Source: Closterium sp. NIES-65 (taxonomy: Eukaryota > Streptophyta > Zygnematophyceae > Desmidiales > Closteriaceae). From it: a stretch of DNA of 64,000 nt. Shown piece after piece: positions 10,611-21,518 of this stretch (position 1 is its first letter; every line of letters starts with the position of its first letter). The notes under the pieces were generated by a model that saw only the letters and a list, made by a program, of their open reading frames with translations, was not told the origin of the DNA and did no database searches. The position numbers and the translations under genes were made by a program. The stretch is taken from the NCBI GenBank assembly GCA_948144175.1, contig CANXME010002187.1:175001-239000 (forward strand). The letters run 5' to 3'.

Positions 10611-10850
10611 TGTTACGATATGAAGTTGTATGAGAAGGCATTCATGTATGTTGCGGGAGCCGACTCTACCGAGTACGAAGTCGAGGAGTCAGAAGAGTCG
10701 AAGCGACGCAACAACCGTCTGACCAAGACCGATGCAGACAGAAACATTTGAAATGAAAAGAGCGGTAACAGGTTTGAAACAGGTTCCCGCGTCGCACGAT
10801 TTTGAATTCGCTGCAATAAGGGAATGTACCCCTTAGTGTACAGTGGCTGC
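10611..10850 (+). repeat. Copia 3' LTR (partial)
   Basis: It starts TGTTACGATATGAAG after a purine tract. About 240 bp align with the minus-strand LTR at 21519-21910 at roughly 90 percent identity by eye. The match stops just after the CCCCTTAG block, at the junction with the minus-strand half-element. Confidence 0.85.
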
Positions 10851-12262
10851 CGAGCGCACGAGGGCACCGAACTACGGGAGTATCTGGCTCCGCGGCTACG
10901 ACGAGCGGCAGGAGCTTGGGTGTTCGTCAGTGTCATCGCGGTCTAGTGCCGCTGCTGCTGCTTTGTCTTATGGAGATGCGAAGCTGCGGCCGCTGTCGAC
11001 GTAGCCGCGTGCCTCGTTGTGACGTTCGTCCTCGATCCACTGCTTCAAGGTACGCCGCTCGTAGAAGAGAACATCACGCGCGGGAACAACCTCCTTGCTG
11101 TCGATGTCGAAAATAAGCCAGCCTTAATACTAATTGCTGAGGCCCAAATGAATGCCCCAGCGCGCGCGATGAGCGAACTTGCCGATTATGGCTGAAGTCG
11201 GTCGGTACTGCACCATGCACCCCCAAACCCTCAGCATGGAGGGATCTCCCTTTGAGCCGGTCCACTTCATGTGGGGGGAAAGATTGTTCCTGTTGGCTGT
11301 GGTGGAGAAAAGGTTGTGTAGGCGCACTGCACGGTTCATGGCGTAGGGCCAAAACTTCTTGGGTAGGCCGGACAAATTCATGAGGGCGCGCACTTTCGTC
11401 ATGAGGGTGCGGTTAACTCTCTCTGCGGCGCCTTGCTGGTGGTGGGCGTAGGGGAGAGAAATCTCATGCTTGATTCCCTTCTCAGTGAGAACGCTCTACA
11501 GTTCGTTGCTGCAAAATTCCTTGGCCGCGTCACTCTGCCAGATCTTCAGCTTCCTCCCTGATTGTCGTTGCGCGAGCGCGAGGAAGATGCGAAATACTTT
11601 TGGAGCCTTGGAGCGGGCGTCGACATTGGCGATCCACACATGGCGCGAGTAAGCGTCAATAAAGGTGAGTGTGTATTTTTCACCGTTGATCCCGTCGTGG
11701 GTGAGCACAATGAAGTCACTGTACACCTTCTGCAGCTTCTTATAGCGATTGATGCTTGGCTCCAGAGAGGGGTAGGCGCTGTGGGAGAGCGAAGCTGTGG
11801 GGCAGACGGTGCAGGTGATCGGGTGTGGGGTGTTGTGGGGTTCCGTGCCGCCGGGACGCAGCAGTGCTCCCGGAGGAAAGACTTTAGTGTGCAGACAGTT
11901 GGCGAGAGTCTAGCGCGAGGGGTGATCCAGCCGCTGATGCCCGAGATGCCACAGGTGCGCTTATAGTGAGCGTAATGCTCAGCTACTTCTGCCTCCATTT
12001 CTTGCGGGATCTGTAGTGGAGGTTCTTCCTCCTCTCTTGGTTCTGCTTCGTTGTTCGGCTCCTCTGCTTCTGCTTCTGTTGTTGTCTCCTCTTTTGCAGG
12101 TGCTGTTGCTAGGTAGAGGGCAAGGAAATCGCGGTCGAGGATGATGTTAAGCGGGAATTTGGTGCCTTCGATGAAGCGGGCGAACGGGTCTGGGCGGGAG
12201 ATTGGACCAAGTGAATCACGCGGAGTTGGCGGTATATTCCCATCCTCAATCTTCGTCTGTGG

Positions 12263-12394
12263 TGTCAGATTATTATAGCTGATGCATGTTTGTAGGCTAT
12301 AGTGGGGTAGCACATATGGGGTACAGCTTTCTAGGGTTGTATTTGTACCCAACTCTGACTTAGTCATTCTCATTCCTGTTCATTTATTCTCACA
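12263..12394 (+). repeat. 5' LTR of copia 12263-18678
   Basis: It runs from TGTCAGATTATT to CTCACA, 132 bp, with the primer site directly after it. Confidence 0.92.
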
Positions 12395-12479
12395 TGGTAT
12401 AGAGCGGGTTCCCTGTGGGAACGTCGCCTAGGGCCCACCGAAGCGCGCCCCGAGGCGCGCAACTTTTTTTTTTTTTAGC

Positions 12480-13400
12480 GACTCTCCGAGTCGCACTTCC
12501 TCTCGCGGCTCCGCCGCCCTTACTAGCGGCCCCGCCGCCCACCCTGTCGCGGCCCCGCCCTCTAGCGGCCCCGCCCCGTTGCGGCCCCACCCTGACGCGG
12601 CCCCGCCCTTTTGCGGCCCCACCCTGACGCGGCCCCGCCCTTTTGCGGCCCCTGCCCCGTCGCGGCCCAGCCAGCCCCGTCGCGGCCCAGCCGCCCCGTC
12701 GCGGCCCCGCCCCGTCCCGGCCCAGCCGCCCTGTCGCGGCCCCGCCCCATCCCGGCCCAGCCGCCCCGTCGCGGCCCGGTCGCCCCCTCGCGGCCCCACC
12801 CAGTCGCGGCCCCGTCGCCCCGTCACGGCCCAGCACCGTCGCGGCCCGGTCGCCTCCTGACGGCCCCGCCGTCCCTTCGTGACGGCCCCGCCGTCCCTTC
12901 CTGACGGCCCCGCCGTCCACTCCTGACGGCCCCGCCGTCCCCTCCTGACGGCTCCTGCCGTCCCCTTCTACCGGCCCCGAAACTGCACCTGCTGGCCCCG
13001 CCGCTGCACCTACCGGCCCCCACCACCCCCCCTTTTCCCGTCGCCTGTCGAGGCGACCTGAGGGGGCCGCTTGCGGAGGGGTGGCAGGTGTGTGGCCACC
13101 AGAGGGGTGGCAGGTGTGTGGCCTCCCCTGCTTCTCCTCCTCCTTCATCTCCCACTGCAGCAGCCGAGCCGCCCCACCGCCGAGCCGCCCTGCACCCGAA
13201 CCGCCCAGCAGCCGAGCCGCCCTGCCGCCGAGCCGCCGGGTCGCTGAGCTGCTGAGCTGCAGTTGCTGCCGAGCTGCCTTGCCGCCGAGCCGCCGAGTCG
13301 CCAAGCTGCTGAGCTGCAGTTGCTGCCGAGCCGCCTTGCCGCCGAGCCGCCCGAGTCGCCCGAGCCGCCGAGCCGCCGAGCTGCCGAGCCGCTGAGTCGC
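12480..13400. repeat. Two-part GC-rich leader array
   Basis: The first part (to about 13020) is built of CGCGGCCCCGCC-type units, the second (about 13150-13400) of GCCGAGCCGC-type units. The same two-part arrangement recurs in the leaders at 24550-25280 and 37330-38230. Long frames on both strands result from base bias, not coding. Confidence 0.75.
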
Positions 13401-13534
13401 CGAGCCTACTCTTCCCACCACTGGTGAGCTCTTGCCCTGCTAGCACGCTGCGCGTCGCCTGCTTGCCTGCCTGCCTGCCTTTTGGCTTGCCTGGCTGCCT
13501 GCCTTCCTGCTGCTAGTCCTGCTCCTGCTTCTAC

Positions 13535-16500
13535 TTGCGGAGCCAGATGCAGCCCCAGCGACGCCTGCGTAAGTCCCTCACGCCCCAGCAGCTGCGTGAG
13601 TGGTACGCTGGTTGGGGCTGTAGGGGTGGCGGCGCTACTCCTGCTACCACTCCTGCTGCTTCTACTCGTGGTGGCGGCCAGATGCAGCTCCCGCGACCCT
13701 CTCGCGTGTCTCTCACGCCTCGCCAGCTTCGTGAGTGGTACGCTCAGAGTGGAGGGTCTCTCAGTGCTGTTCGCTGCTCTTACGTGATTCGCACTGGTAC
13801 TCGGACTGGTCAGCCCTGTGGGACACCTAGTCATACACAGTCCCGCTGCTTCGCCCGTCTGAGCGACGCCTGGCGTACCGTGTTTGGCGACGAGGCTGAG
13901 CTTCCCGACTGGGTGGAGTTGCTTAGGCAGAGGGTAGATATATATGCTCTTGACTATGATGCTATTCTCACTGCCATGTATGCGTTGCCTACTAGTGCTG
14001 ACCGTGGCAGTCACCTGTGCGTCCCGCCTGACCCAGGTATAGGACCTGCTGCTCTAGCTACTGGTGAGGCTGCTGCTCTGGGTGCTAGTGAGTCTCCTGC
14101 TCCAGGTACAGGTGCGGCTGCTGCTCTAGGTGCTAGTGAGTCTGCTTCCTCAGGTGCGGGTGAGGCTGCGCTCTCAGGTACCGCGTTGGCTTCGGCCTCC
14201 CTCACCTTTACACTTGACTCTGGGGCTTCTCGCTCCTTCTTTCGGGACCGCACCACACTCACGCCGCTTGGTCGGCCGGTTGCAGTCTCCCTGGCTGACC
14301 CCTCTGGGGGTCCTGTCCTCGCTCACTTTTCCACTGTCCTCCCGTGTCCGGCTGCCCCCTCGGGCATCCTGTCTGGCCTGTACCTCCCCTCGTTCTCGAC
14401 GAACTTGGTGAGTGGTGCAGACCTACAGGATGCGGGGGTTCACCAGTTCACTCCTGCGAGTCAGCGGGTGACCCACTGCACGGACGCACGCACAGGCCGG
14501 CACCTGGCCACGTTCTCGCGTCGGCCGGGGTCGAGCCTCTACACCCTGACCACTGAGTCTCCTCCTGTCCCCGCGTCCGGTCAGGTAGCAGCGTCGGGTC
14601 AGGTGTTTGCTACTGCGTCCAGTTCTGGTCCTGAGTCTGCCCCCTGTTCGTGTCGCCTCCTGTCTCACGAGACTCTCCTGTGGCACCACCGTCTAGGCCA
14701 CCCCTCCTTGCCCCGTCTTCGGGGCATGGCTTCCCGTGTCCTTGTCTCTGGTCTTCCCCAGTCTCTCCCTCCCCTTCCTTCGGGACCAGGACCTTCCTGT
14801 GTCCCCTGTGTTGAGGGGCGCCTCAGGGCTGCTCCTCACTCCTCCCAGTTTCCCCCGACAGAGGCTCCTCTGCAGACGCTTCACATGGACGTGTGGGGCC
14901 CGGCCCCCGTCCGTGGGCAGGGTCACGAGCGCTACTTCCTGTTGGTGGTTGACGACTACTCGCGTTACACCTCAGTCTTCCCCTTGCGCAGCAAGGGTGC
15001 TGTCACTGAGGTGCTGATCGACTGGATCCGCGAGGCTCGTCTCCAGCTCAGGAGGAGCTTCGGCTCGGACTTTCCTGTTCTGCGTCTGCACTCTGGCCGA
15101 GGTGGGGAGTTCTCCTCTCGCCTTCTGCGAGACTACTGTCGTGCACAGGGGATCCGCCACACCTTTACGCTTCCGGACTCTCCACAGCAAAATGGGATTG
15201 CTGAGCGCCGCATTGGCATGGTCATGGATGTCGCTCGTACGTCCATGATGCATGCGGCTGTCCCCCATTTTAAGTGGCCGTTTGCGGTTCGGTACGCGGC
15301 GCATCAGCTCAACCTTCACCCCAGGGTCTCTCGGCCCGCGATGTCCCCAGTGTTACTGTGGACGGGGAAGGTCGGCGATGCGTCTGCGTTCCGTGTCTGG
15401 GGATCTCGGGCGTTTGTCCGCGACTTGTCTGCGGACAAGCTGTCCCCCCGTGCTGCTCCCTGTGTCTTCCTTGGCTTCCCCCCTGACGCTCCAGGGTGGC
15501 AGTTCTACCACCCCTCCTCTCGTCGTGTTCTGTCCTCCCAGGACGTCACGTTCGACGAGTCAGTCCCCTTCTACCGCCTCTTCCCCTACCGTACTCCTTC
15601 CCTCCCCCCCCCACCGGACTTTCTGGTACCAGTTCCCCCCCCGGTAGACCCCCTCCCCCCTCAGGTTCCTGCCCCTTCAGGTGTGTCCCAGGTAGACACG
15701 GTCGAGCCAGTCGAGGTTGCTGCTGAGTCTGGTCCTGCTGCGGGTGCTGAGCCTGGGGGTGCTGCTGCTGAGGGTGCTGAGCCTGGGGGTGCTGAGCCTG
15801 GGGGTGAGAGGCCGGGGGGTGCTGAGTCTGGGGGTGCTGAGCCGGGGGGTGCTGAGCCGGAGGGTGCTACGTCAGGAGCTGCTGAGCCTGGGAGTGCTGG
15901 GCCTGGAGGTGCGGAGCCTGCGCCTGCTGGACCTGGGGGCTCTCCGGTTCTTCCGTCTCGGCGGGAGCCGCTCTCTCCACAGGAGCTGCGCGAGTGGTTT
16001 GCTCGCCGCTGGAGGCGTGCTGCTGGAGCTGGAGCTTCTTCGCCTGCTGAGGGTGCTGGTGCTGTCCCTGCTGAGTCTGGAGCTGCCGCGCGGCCTCGGC
16101 CGTACTTCGTTCCGCTCCTACAGCAGGTTCTTGGTCTTTCTCCTTCGGTAGAGTGTCCACAGCCTGTCCAGTCGCAGTCACTGTTGGAGCCTTCCTCTCC
16201 TCTGCCTGCTCCTTCACCTTACACTGGTCCTACTGGAGGTCTTGCTGAGCGTCGTGAGCCTGCGTCTCGTCCCGCGTCGCCTGTTCGTGCTGCTCGCGCT
16301 AGTGGTCGCGGTTCGCGTCAGCGTCCTCCTCCTGTCCCTGGCACGCACCGGATGTCTCTGCGTCCGTCTACTGCTCCTCTGCGTGCCCCTTTGCCTTCTC
16401 CTCCTGAGTCCTCTCTTCCTGCGCTTGCCGACCCTGAGTCGGACTCTCTTCGTGCTGCCAGTCCTACTGTCACGCGTCTGCTTGCTACTGTCGTCACTGA

Positions 16501-18337
16501 CCCCTCTTTTGTGTCCACTGCTGCGTCTGCTCTTGTCGCTGAGCTCGTCGACTTTGCTGCTCGCTGTCATCTAGACTACGCTGCTAGTCTGGTTGCTGAG
16601 TCTACGTCTGTCTGTCCTCCGTCCGTCGGGGGTGAGTGTGCTCTTGGCACGGACGTCCTAGAGGACAGGCAGGAGGAGTTCCAGTGTCTAGCGGCTGCTT
16701 CACCTCATCTCGCGTCTGTACTGCTTGCTCCTGAGGGAGACCCGGATGCACTAGACATCCCGACTCCGCGCTCTTACGCGGAGGCCGTAGAGGGTCCCTA
16801 CTCCTCTCAGTGGCAGGCAGCTATGGATGCAGAGATGGCTTCCTGGAAGTCCACAGGCACCTACGTTGACGCAGTTCCCCCTCCTGGGGCGAACATCGTC
16901 AGTGGCATGTGGATCTTCAGGGTGAAGTGGCCGCCGGGCTCTCCACCTGTCTTCAAGGCGCGGTACGTTGCTCGTGGCTTCAGTCAGCGGCAGGGAGTTG
17001 ACTACTTTCAGACCTTCTCTCCCACCCCGAAGATGACCACTCTTCGGGTACTGCTGCACATAGCCGCTCAGCGCGACTACGAGCTTCACTCTCTCGACTT
17101 CAGCACTGCGTTCCTGCAGGGTAGCCTGCACGAGGAGATCTGGCTGCGCCGTCCGCCTGGCTTCACTGGGACTTTCCCTCCTGGCACCCAGTGGAGCCTC
17201 CGACGGCCAGTCTACGGTCTCCGCCAGGCACCGCGTGAGTGGCACGACACACTGAGGACTACGCTTGCGGCTCTTGGGTTTGCTCCCTCTACTGCTGACC
17301 CGTCGCTGTTTCTGCGCACCGACACTTCACTGCCGCCGTTCTACATCCTCGTGTATGTCGACGACTTGGTCTTTGCCACAGCGGACACTGCTGGACTCGC
17401 CTACGTGAAGTCCGAGCTGCTGAAGAGACACACGTGCACAGACCTGGGTGAACTGCGCAGCTACCTTGGCTTGCAGATCACCCGGGACAGAGCACGCCGC
17501 ACCATCACCTTGACTCAGTCACACATGGTGCAGCAGGTCCTTCAGCGCTTCGGCTTCACGTACTCCTCGCCTCAGGCCACTCCTCTGTCTACTCGCCACT
17601 CGCTCTCAGCTCTGCCTTCGGATGAGTCCGTAGAGCCGAGTGGCCCGTACCCAGAGCTTGTTGGCTGCCTCATGTACCTGATGACCTGCACTCGACCTGA
17701 CCTTGCATACCCTCTGAGCATTCTTGCACGCTATGTTGCTCCTGGGAGACACAGACCAGAGCACATGGCTGCAGCGAAGAGGGTATTGCGCTACCTGTGC
17801 AGTACGTCGGGCATGGGGCTAGTGCTTGGAGGGCGGAGTCCAGTGGTCCTTACAGGCCACGCGGACGCTTCTTGGGCTGACGACCAGGCTACGCAGCGGT
17901 CGTCACAGGGTTACACCTTCAGTCTTGGTTCCGGCTCTGTCTCGTGGCGGTCTACTCGTTCGTCTTCGGTTCTCGGCTCCAGTTGTGAGGCTGAGATCTA
18001 CGCCGGGGCCATGGCTGCACAGGAGCTTCGCTGGCTCACCTACCTGCTGACTGACCTTGGAGAGCCGCCTCGTTCTCCTCCAGTGCTGTACGTAGACAAC
18101 AAGGCCATGCTGGCCTTGTGTCGAGAGCAGCGCTTGGAGCACAGAACGAAGCACATTGCTCTCCGCTACTTCCTTGCTCGTGAGCTGCAGCAGCGTGGTC
18201 AGTTGCGACTTGCGTACGTGGCCTCTGAGGCCAACACTGCTGATGTGTTCACCAAGGCACTCGCGCCTTGTGACCATCAGCGCTTTTGCACCCAGTTGGG
18301 TCTTGTTCCTGTCTTGCCTCACTTGCTCTCCTCTTGA
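13535..18337 (+). CDS. Copia polyprotein (gag C-terminus, protease, integrase, RT, RNase H)
   Basis: A 1600-residue frame in a retrotransposon. Near its start are two LTPxQLREWY motifs and a Cys module (CSYVIRTG...GQPCG...RCFARL). Then come protease (LTFTLDSGASRSFF, about residue 225), GAG-pre-integrase (LLWHHRLGHPSLPRL, about 383), integrase core (LHMDVWGPAPV about 449; PQQNGIAERR about 550), a long Gly/Ala/Glu/Pro repeat linker with another LSPQELREWF motif, RT (FKARYVARGF about 1140; YVDDLVF about 1274) and RNase H (HADASWADD about 1441; TKHIALRYF). Order and motifs are those of Ty1/copia pol. It is 90 percent or more like the frame at 39684-44219. Fossil element protein. Confidence 0.9.
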   Translation: MRSQMQPQRRLRKSLTPQQLREWYAGWGCRGGGATPATTPAASTRGGGQMQLPRPSRVSLTPRQLREWYAQSGGSLSAVRCSYVIRTGTRTGQPCGTPSHTQSRCFARLSDAWRTVFGDEAELPDWVELLRQRVDIYALDYDAILTAMYALPTSADRGSHLCVPPDPGIGPAALATGEAAALGASESPAPGTGAAAALGASESASSGAGEAALSGTALASASLTFTLDSGASRSFFRDRTTLTPLGRPVAVSLADPSGGPVLAHFSTVLPCPAAPSGILSGLYLPSFSTNLVSGADLQDAGVHQFTPASQRVTHCTDARTGRHLATFSRRPGSSLYTLTTESPPVPASGQVAASGQVFATASSSGPESAPCSCRLLSHETLLWHHRLGHPSLPRLRGMASRVLVSGLPQSLPPLPSGPGPSCVPCVEGRLRAAPHSSQFPPTEAPLQTLHMDVWGPAPVRGQGHERYFLLVVDDYSRYTSVFPLRSKGAVTEVLIDWIREARLQLRRSFGSDFPVLRLHSGRGGEFSSRLLRDYCRAQGIRHTFTLPDSPQQNGIAERRIGMVMDVARTSMMHAAVPHFKWPFAVRYAAHQLNLHPRVSRPAMSPVLLWTGKVGDASAFRVWGSRAFVRDLSADKLSPRAAPCVFLGFPPDAPGWQFYHPSSRRVLSSQDVTFDESVPFYRLFPYRTPSLPPPPDFLVPVPPPVDPLPPQVPAPSGVSQVDTVEPVEVAAESGPAAGAEPGGAAAEGAEPGGAEPGGERPGGAESGGAEPGGAEPEGATSGAAEPGSAGPGGAEPAPAGPGGSPVLPSRREPLSPQELREWFARRWRRAAGAGASSPAEGAGAVPAESGAAARPRPYFVPLLQQVLGLSPSVECPQPVQSQSLLEPSSPLPAPSPYTGPTGGLAERREPASRPASPVRAARASGRGSRQRPPPVPGTHRMSLRPSTAPLRAPLPSPPESSLPALADPESDSLRAASPTVTRLLATVVTDPSFVSTAASALVAELVDFAARCHLDYAASLVAESTSVCPPSVGGECALGTDVLEDRQEEFQCLAAASPHLASVLLAPEGDPDALDIPTPRSYAEAVEGPYSSQWQAAMDAEMASWKSTGTYVDAVPPPGANIVSGMWIFRVKWPPGSPPVFKARYVARGFSQRQGVDYFQTFSPTPKMTTLRVLLHIAAQRDYELHSLDFSTAFLQGSLHEEIWLRRPPGFTGTFPPGTQWSLRRPVYGLRQAPREWHDTLRTTLAALGFAPSTADPSLFLRTDTSLPPFYILVYVDDLVFATADTAGLAYVKSELLKRHTCTDLGELRSYLGLQITRDRARRTITLTQSHMVQQVLQRFGFTYSSPQATPLSTRHSLSALPSDESVEPSGPYPELVGCLMYLMTCTRPDLAYPLSILARYVAPGRHRPEHMAAAKRVLRYLCSTSGMGLVLGGRSPVVLTGHADASWADDQATQRSSQGYTFSLGSGSVSWRSTRSSSVLGSSCEAEIYAGAMAAQELRWLTYLLTDLGEPPRSPPVLYVDNKAMLALCREQRLEHRTKHIALRYFLARELQQRGQLRLAYVASEANTADVFTKALAPCDHQRFCTQLGLVPVLPHLLSS

Positions 18338-18546
18338 CTTTACTTGTACTGTGACATATATATACCTGCTCCTGCTTGTCTAGTTTTATATATATGCCTG
18401 TACTCCTGCATGTGAACTGGCCTCTGGCCTTACTCTTGTGCTCGGACTGTGTGGTGACTTTGTGATCCACCCTGAGCTTGCTTTGCTTTGCTTTGCTTGA
18501 CTGGTCTTGTGACCCCTTGTTCTCCCCCACTTTGCCTATGGGGGTG

Positions 18547-18678
18547 TGTCAGATTATTATAGCTGATGCATGTTTGTAGGCTATAGTGGGGTAGCACATA
18601 TGGGGTACAGCTTTCTAGGGTTGTATTTGTACCCAACTATGACTTAGTCATTCTCATTCCTGTTCATTTATTCTCACA
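18547..18678 (+). repeat. 3' LTR of copia 12263-18678
   Basis: 132 bp, directly after the purine tract CTATGGGGGTG, matching the 5' LTR except at one site. Confidence 0.92.
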
Positions 18679-21518
18679 TATGGGTCGTCCCATCGATAAG
18701 GTGAGCTGGGAGGTGAGCGAACACGTGGGGGCCATCCGAGTGGAATGGCGACACGGGGTGATTCCTCTCCGCGCTCAGCTTTCATCTCCCGTTCAGCTTC
18801 CTCCAATTCCTCTTGTGTAAGCTCACCCTCGTCGGGTTCGGCAGTTCTCCAACCTCCCGTAGTAACCATGCCGCTGGCGCTGGATCCCCATGCTCCAGTG
18901 GCGGATCCCCAGGTTGCGCCGTCTTCTAGTTCGTAATCTTCATCCCCCCAAGCCTCGCGTCGCGCTGATGCTTCGTCCCAACTGTCCGCTATGCGCTCCT
19001 CATAGAGCTTCTGCTTCTTCTCCGCCTTGGCCTTGTCTCGTTCTTCCTTGACGCTGAGCTCTCCCTTTGCGTTAGGATCTTTCCAGGCCGGGTCAATCTC
19101 CGTGCGATAGACGTCGCGGGTGTAAGGGCGCAGACGGCCTTTTTCGTCGAGAGTCCCGGTGTTGGCTCTGAGGACGAAGTGAAGCGTGTTGGGGCGCGGC
19201 GTGGGCCGTTCTTGCGGCGTGAAGCCGCGGACGTCGTCGCCTTTGCCGAAGATGCGGTGAGTGGTAACTGTAAGTTCCATGTCAGTCATGCCCGTGGGTT
19301 CTGCCTCGGCATTCTCTGCCTCCTGAATTGCCGCATAGTTTTTCTCCACTTGCTCTGTGCGGCTTGCCGTGGGTGTGTGGCAGGTGGTGCAAAGACCATT
19401 GATGTCGGGCTCGTGCAGGTTGATCTCGCGGGGATGAGGGCTGCGGCGTATCCACGGCCGTCCGTCTGGGTGCTGCCATGACTCCTAGCTCATGAAGGGG
19501 AAGTCAAGGGGAATGAGGTCCACGAGCTCGTATGAGGAAGCTTGACAGCTCAGGATGTCGAAGTCTAGGACGTAGATGCCGTTGATCGACCGAGCTCGTC
19601 CCGAGATATTTATGCGACTCGGGAGGGGTATCCGGCGGGGCGTAGGTAAGGAGGAGGTCGCGTGTGTCTGGATCCGTGGCGATCATGATTCCGTAGTCTC
19701 TGAGTTGCCCTGCTGAGAGTAGGTTGAAGCGAAGGTTCGGGACGTAGAGCACGTCGTTAAACGAGATGTGTATGGTGCTGTCTCATGCTTGCAGGACCAC
19801 GATGCCTTGTGTGTTGGCGCGCAACTGCTCATTGTTGGCGACGGTGACGTAGGTGGCGGGGGCGCGGCTGAGGTTCGAAACGTAGCGAACAGAACCCACC
19901 ATATGTTGCCCGCAAGAGCTGTCCAGGTACCAGGTGTTGTAGTTGTCGGTGTTGTTTCTGCGCAGGAGTAGCGCGAGTCGCGGAGTCACAAGGATTGCTT
20001 TGTAGCGTCTGTGGAAGAATGGATCTTCGTCTTCTTTCCATCCCACATGTACGTAACGCTGATTGTCATGTGGCGGGCTTTCCCGCAGCGTTATTGGCAG
20101 ATGCCAATCCTGCTCGTCTTCGTCATACTGATAGTAGTGGTCTTCTGTGAGGGGATTGTTCCATCCCTCTTCTGGTTCAAGGAGTCTTCCTTGAAGTTCG
20201 TCCTCCTCGTCAGGTTCAGCAGTGCGATGGTGACGCATCGCCATGTTTGCAATAACGCTCCTAGGAGCTCCTGATTGAGGTCCTTGAGTCTGGTGATGTT
20301 GGTGTTGTGTAGGGGGACGAGATGTCTGATGTTGAGTAAAAGAATGACGAGCGTCTTGTCGGCCGACCCAGTTGTTATGGTGAGTGGAATCTGGGAGGCG
20401 ATAGTTGGATCGGGATTTGCATTGATCCGTTGAATGTCCGAAGACTTTGCATATTTTGCAATAGTGGCACCTTGGTTGTCGTCGCTCCTCACGGTTCTCG
20501 GCGCGGCACGGAGCTTGTTCTGCTCGAGTCCATGTCCTGCTGTTCAGTCAAGAGGGCGGCGCATAGTGCGGCTTCTGAGAGGATTCCTCGCTGTCGGAGT
20601 AGCGCTTTACAGGGCTTTCACTCTGGCTCGAGTTCTTGAAGGACTATGTTGATGAAGATTTCTTCTGAGATTGCGCTCCTATGCTTTGTGATCTGGTCAT
20701 CGATATTCCGACATCGGTTAATATAAGAATTCACTTTCTCCCCGTGCCCCATCTTTGTCTCCATGAGTTGCTGCAGGAGCCTGCTGGCGGTAACCGAATC
20801 TTTTGGCTGGTAAACCTCAACGAGATGCTTCTAGGCTTCCAAGGCTGGAGTGGCGCTCTCTTTGTAGGAGCGAATGCTGGGTTGTTCCGTAGGTGTCATG
20901 TTGCGTAGCAGCACACTGTATGCCATGAGGGACTCGCTGTAGTACTCAGCCCTGGCGTCCTCGGTGTTTTCCATCGGTTTAGGGTAGGAGTTGTCGAAGT
21001 AATGGTAGATCTGCGCTGTCTGTAGGAGGAGCTCAAGCTCAAAACTCCAAGTGTAAAAATCCTTGCCGTCAAATGCGGCAGTAGTCTTGATCTTTGAAAC
21101 GCCGAGGAAGCGTGCTTGCGCAGAATTGATAACTTCATCACTTGGACGGGGGGCTGTGGTTGTTGATTTGCCTGTGTCGAGGGAGAAGGTATGCGCGGCG
21201 GTATCACGGCCTTTCGCAGCCGGTTGTTCAGGTTGAGTTGGTTGGAAAGAGGTTCTCGCATCGCCTTTGCGCAATTCTTGGAGTTCATTCTCCATAGTAG
21301 AAAGTCGAGCGAATAACTGCTCAAGTGCGGCAGTGCCGATCATGGTTGTTGCCTCATTTGTCGAAGCCGGGTTGGTTTGTCCTTCAGCCGTTAAATTTGC
21401 TTGGCCTCCGGATCCTCCGACCATCTTGGTCTTGGAGCGTGTGCCGCTCGCGAGATCTTGGTTGGGCGAATTTCACGGAGGTGATATCGCGAATAATCCC
21501 TGAGTAGCTCTCATACCA

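Larger units (their letters stand above)
8075..10850 (+). mobile_element. Copia 3' half: RT, RNase H and 3' LTR
   Basis: After the gypsy junction the plus strand reads copia reverse transcriptase (TVFVDDLLYTG near 8150). After a nested element (8368-9830) it reads the end of RT and RNase H in 9932-10600, with YVDADHV, SSAEAEYIA, DNQSAIKIANKP and TKHIAFRYFFVKD. A purine tract TGAAGGGGAG leads straight into a 3' LTR at 10611. The 5' half with gag and integrase is not on this strand; a minus-strand 5' half of the same LTR family starts immediately after, at about 10856. It is broken. Taken with the 10856-21910 entry, it looks like one old element whose 3' half is inverted. Confidence 0.85.
12263..18678 (+). 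mobile_element. Copia element with large pol frame, nested in the minus copia half
   Basis: Two 132-bp LTRs (12263-12394 and 18547-18678) differ at one site by eye. The flanking 5-mers TGTGG and TATGG agree at four of five bases. TGGTATAGAGC follows the 5' LTR and CTATGGGGGTG precedes the 3' LTR. A GC-rich repeat leader (12480-13400) replaces the N-terminal gag domain seen in the elements at 24342 and 37103. A long frame (13535-18337) carries protease to RNase H. It looks largely whole apart from that gag difference and is young. Confidence 0.92.

Noticed and set aside
12390-13421. 343-codon Gly/Arg/Ala-rich minus frame and its plus-strand partners
   Set aside because: They are products of the GC-rich leader array of the copia element; there is no domain, and several frames are open at once.
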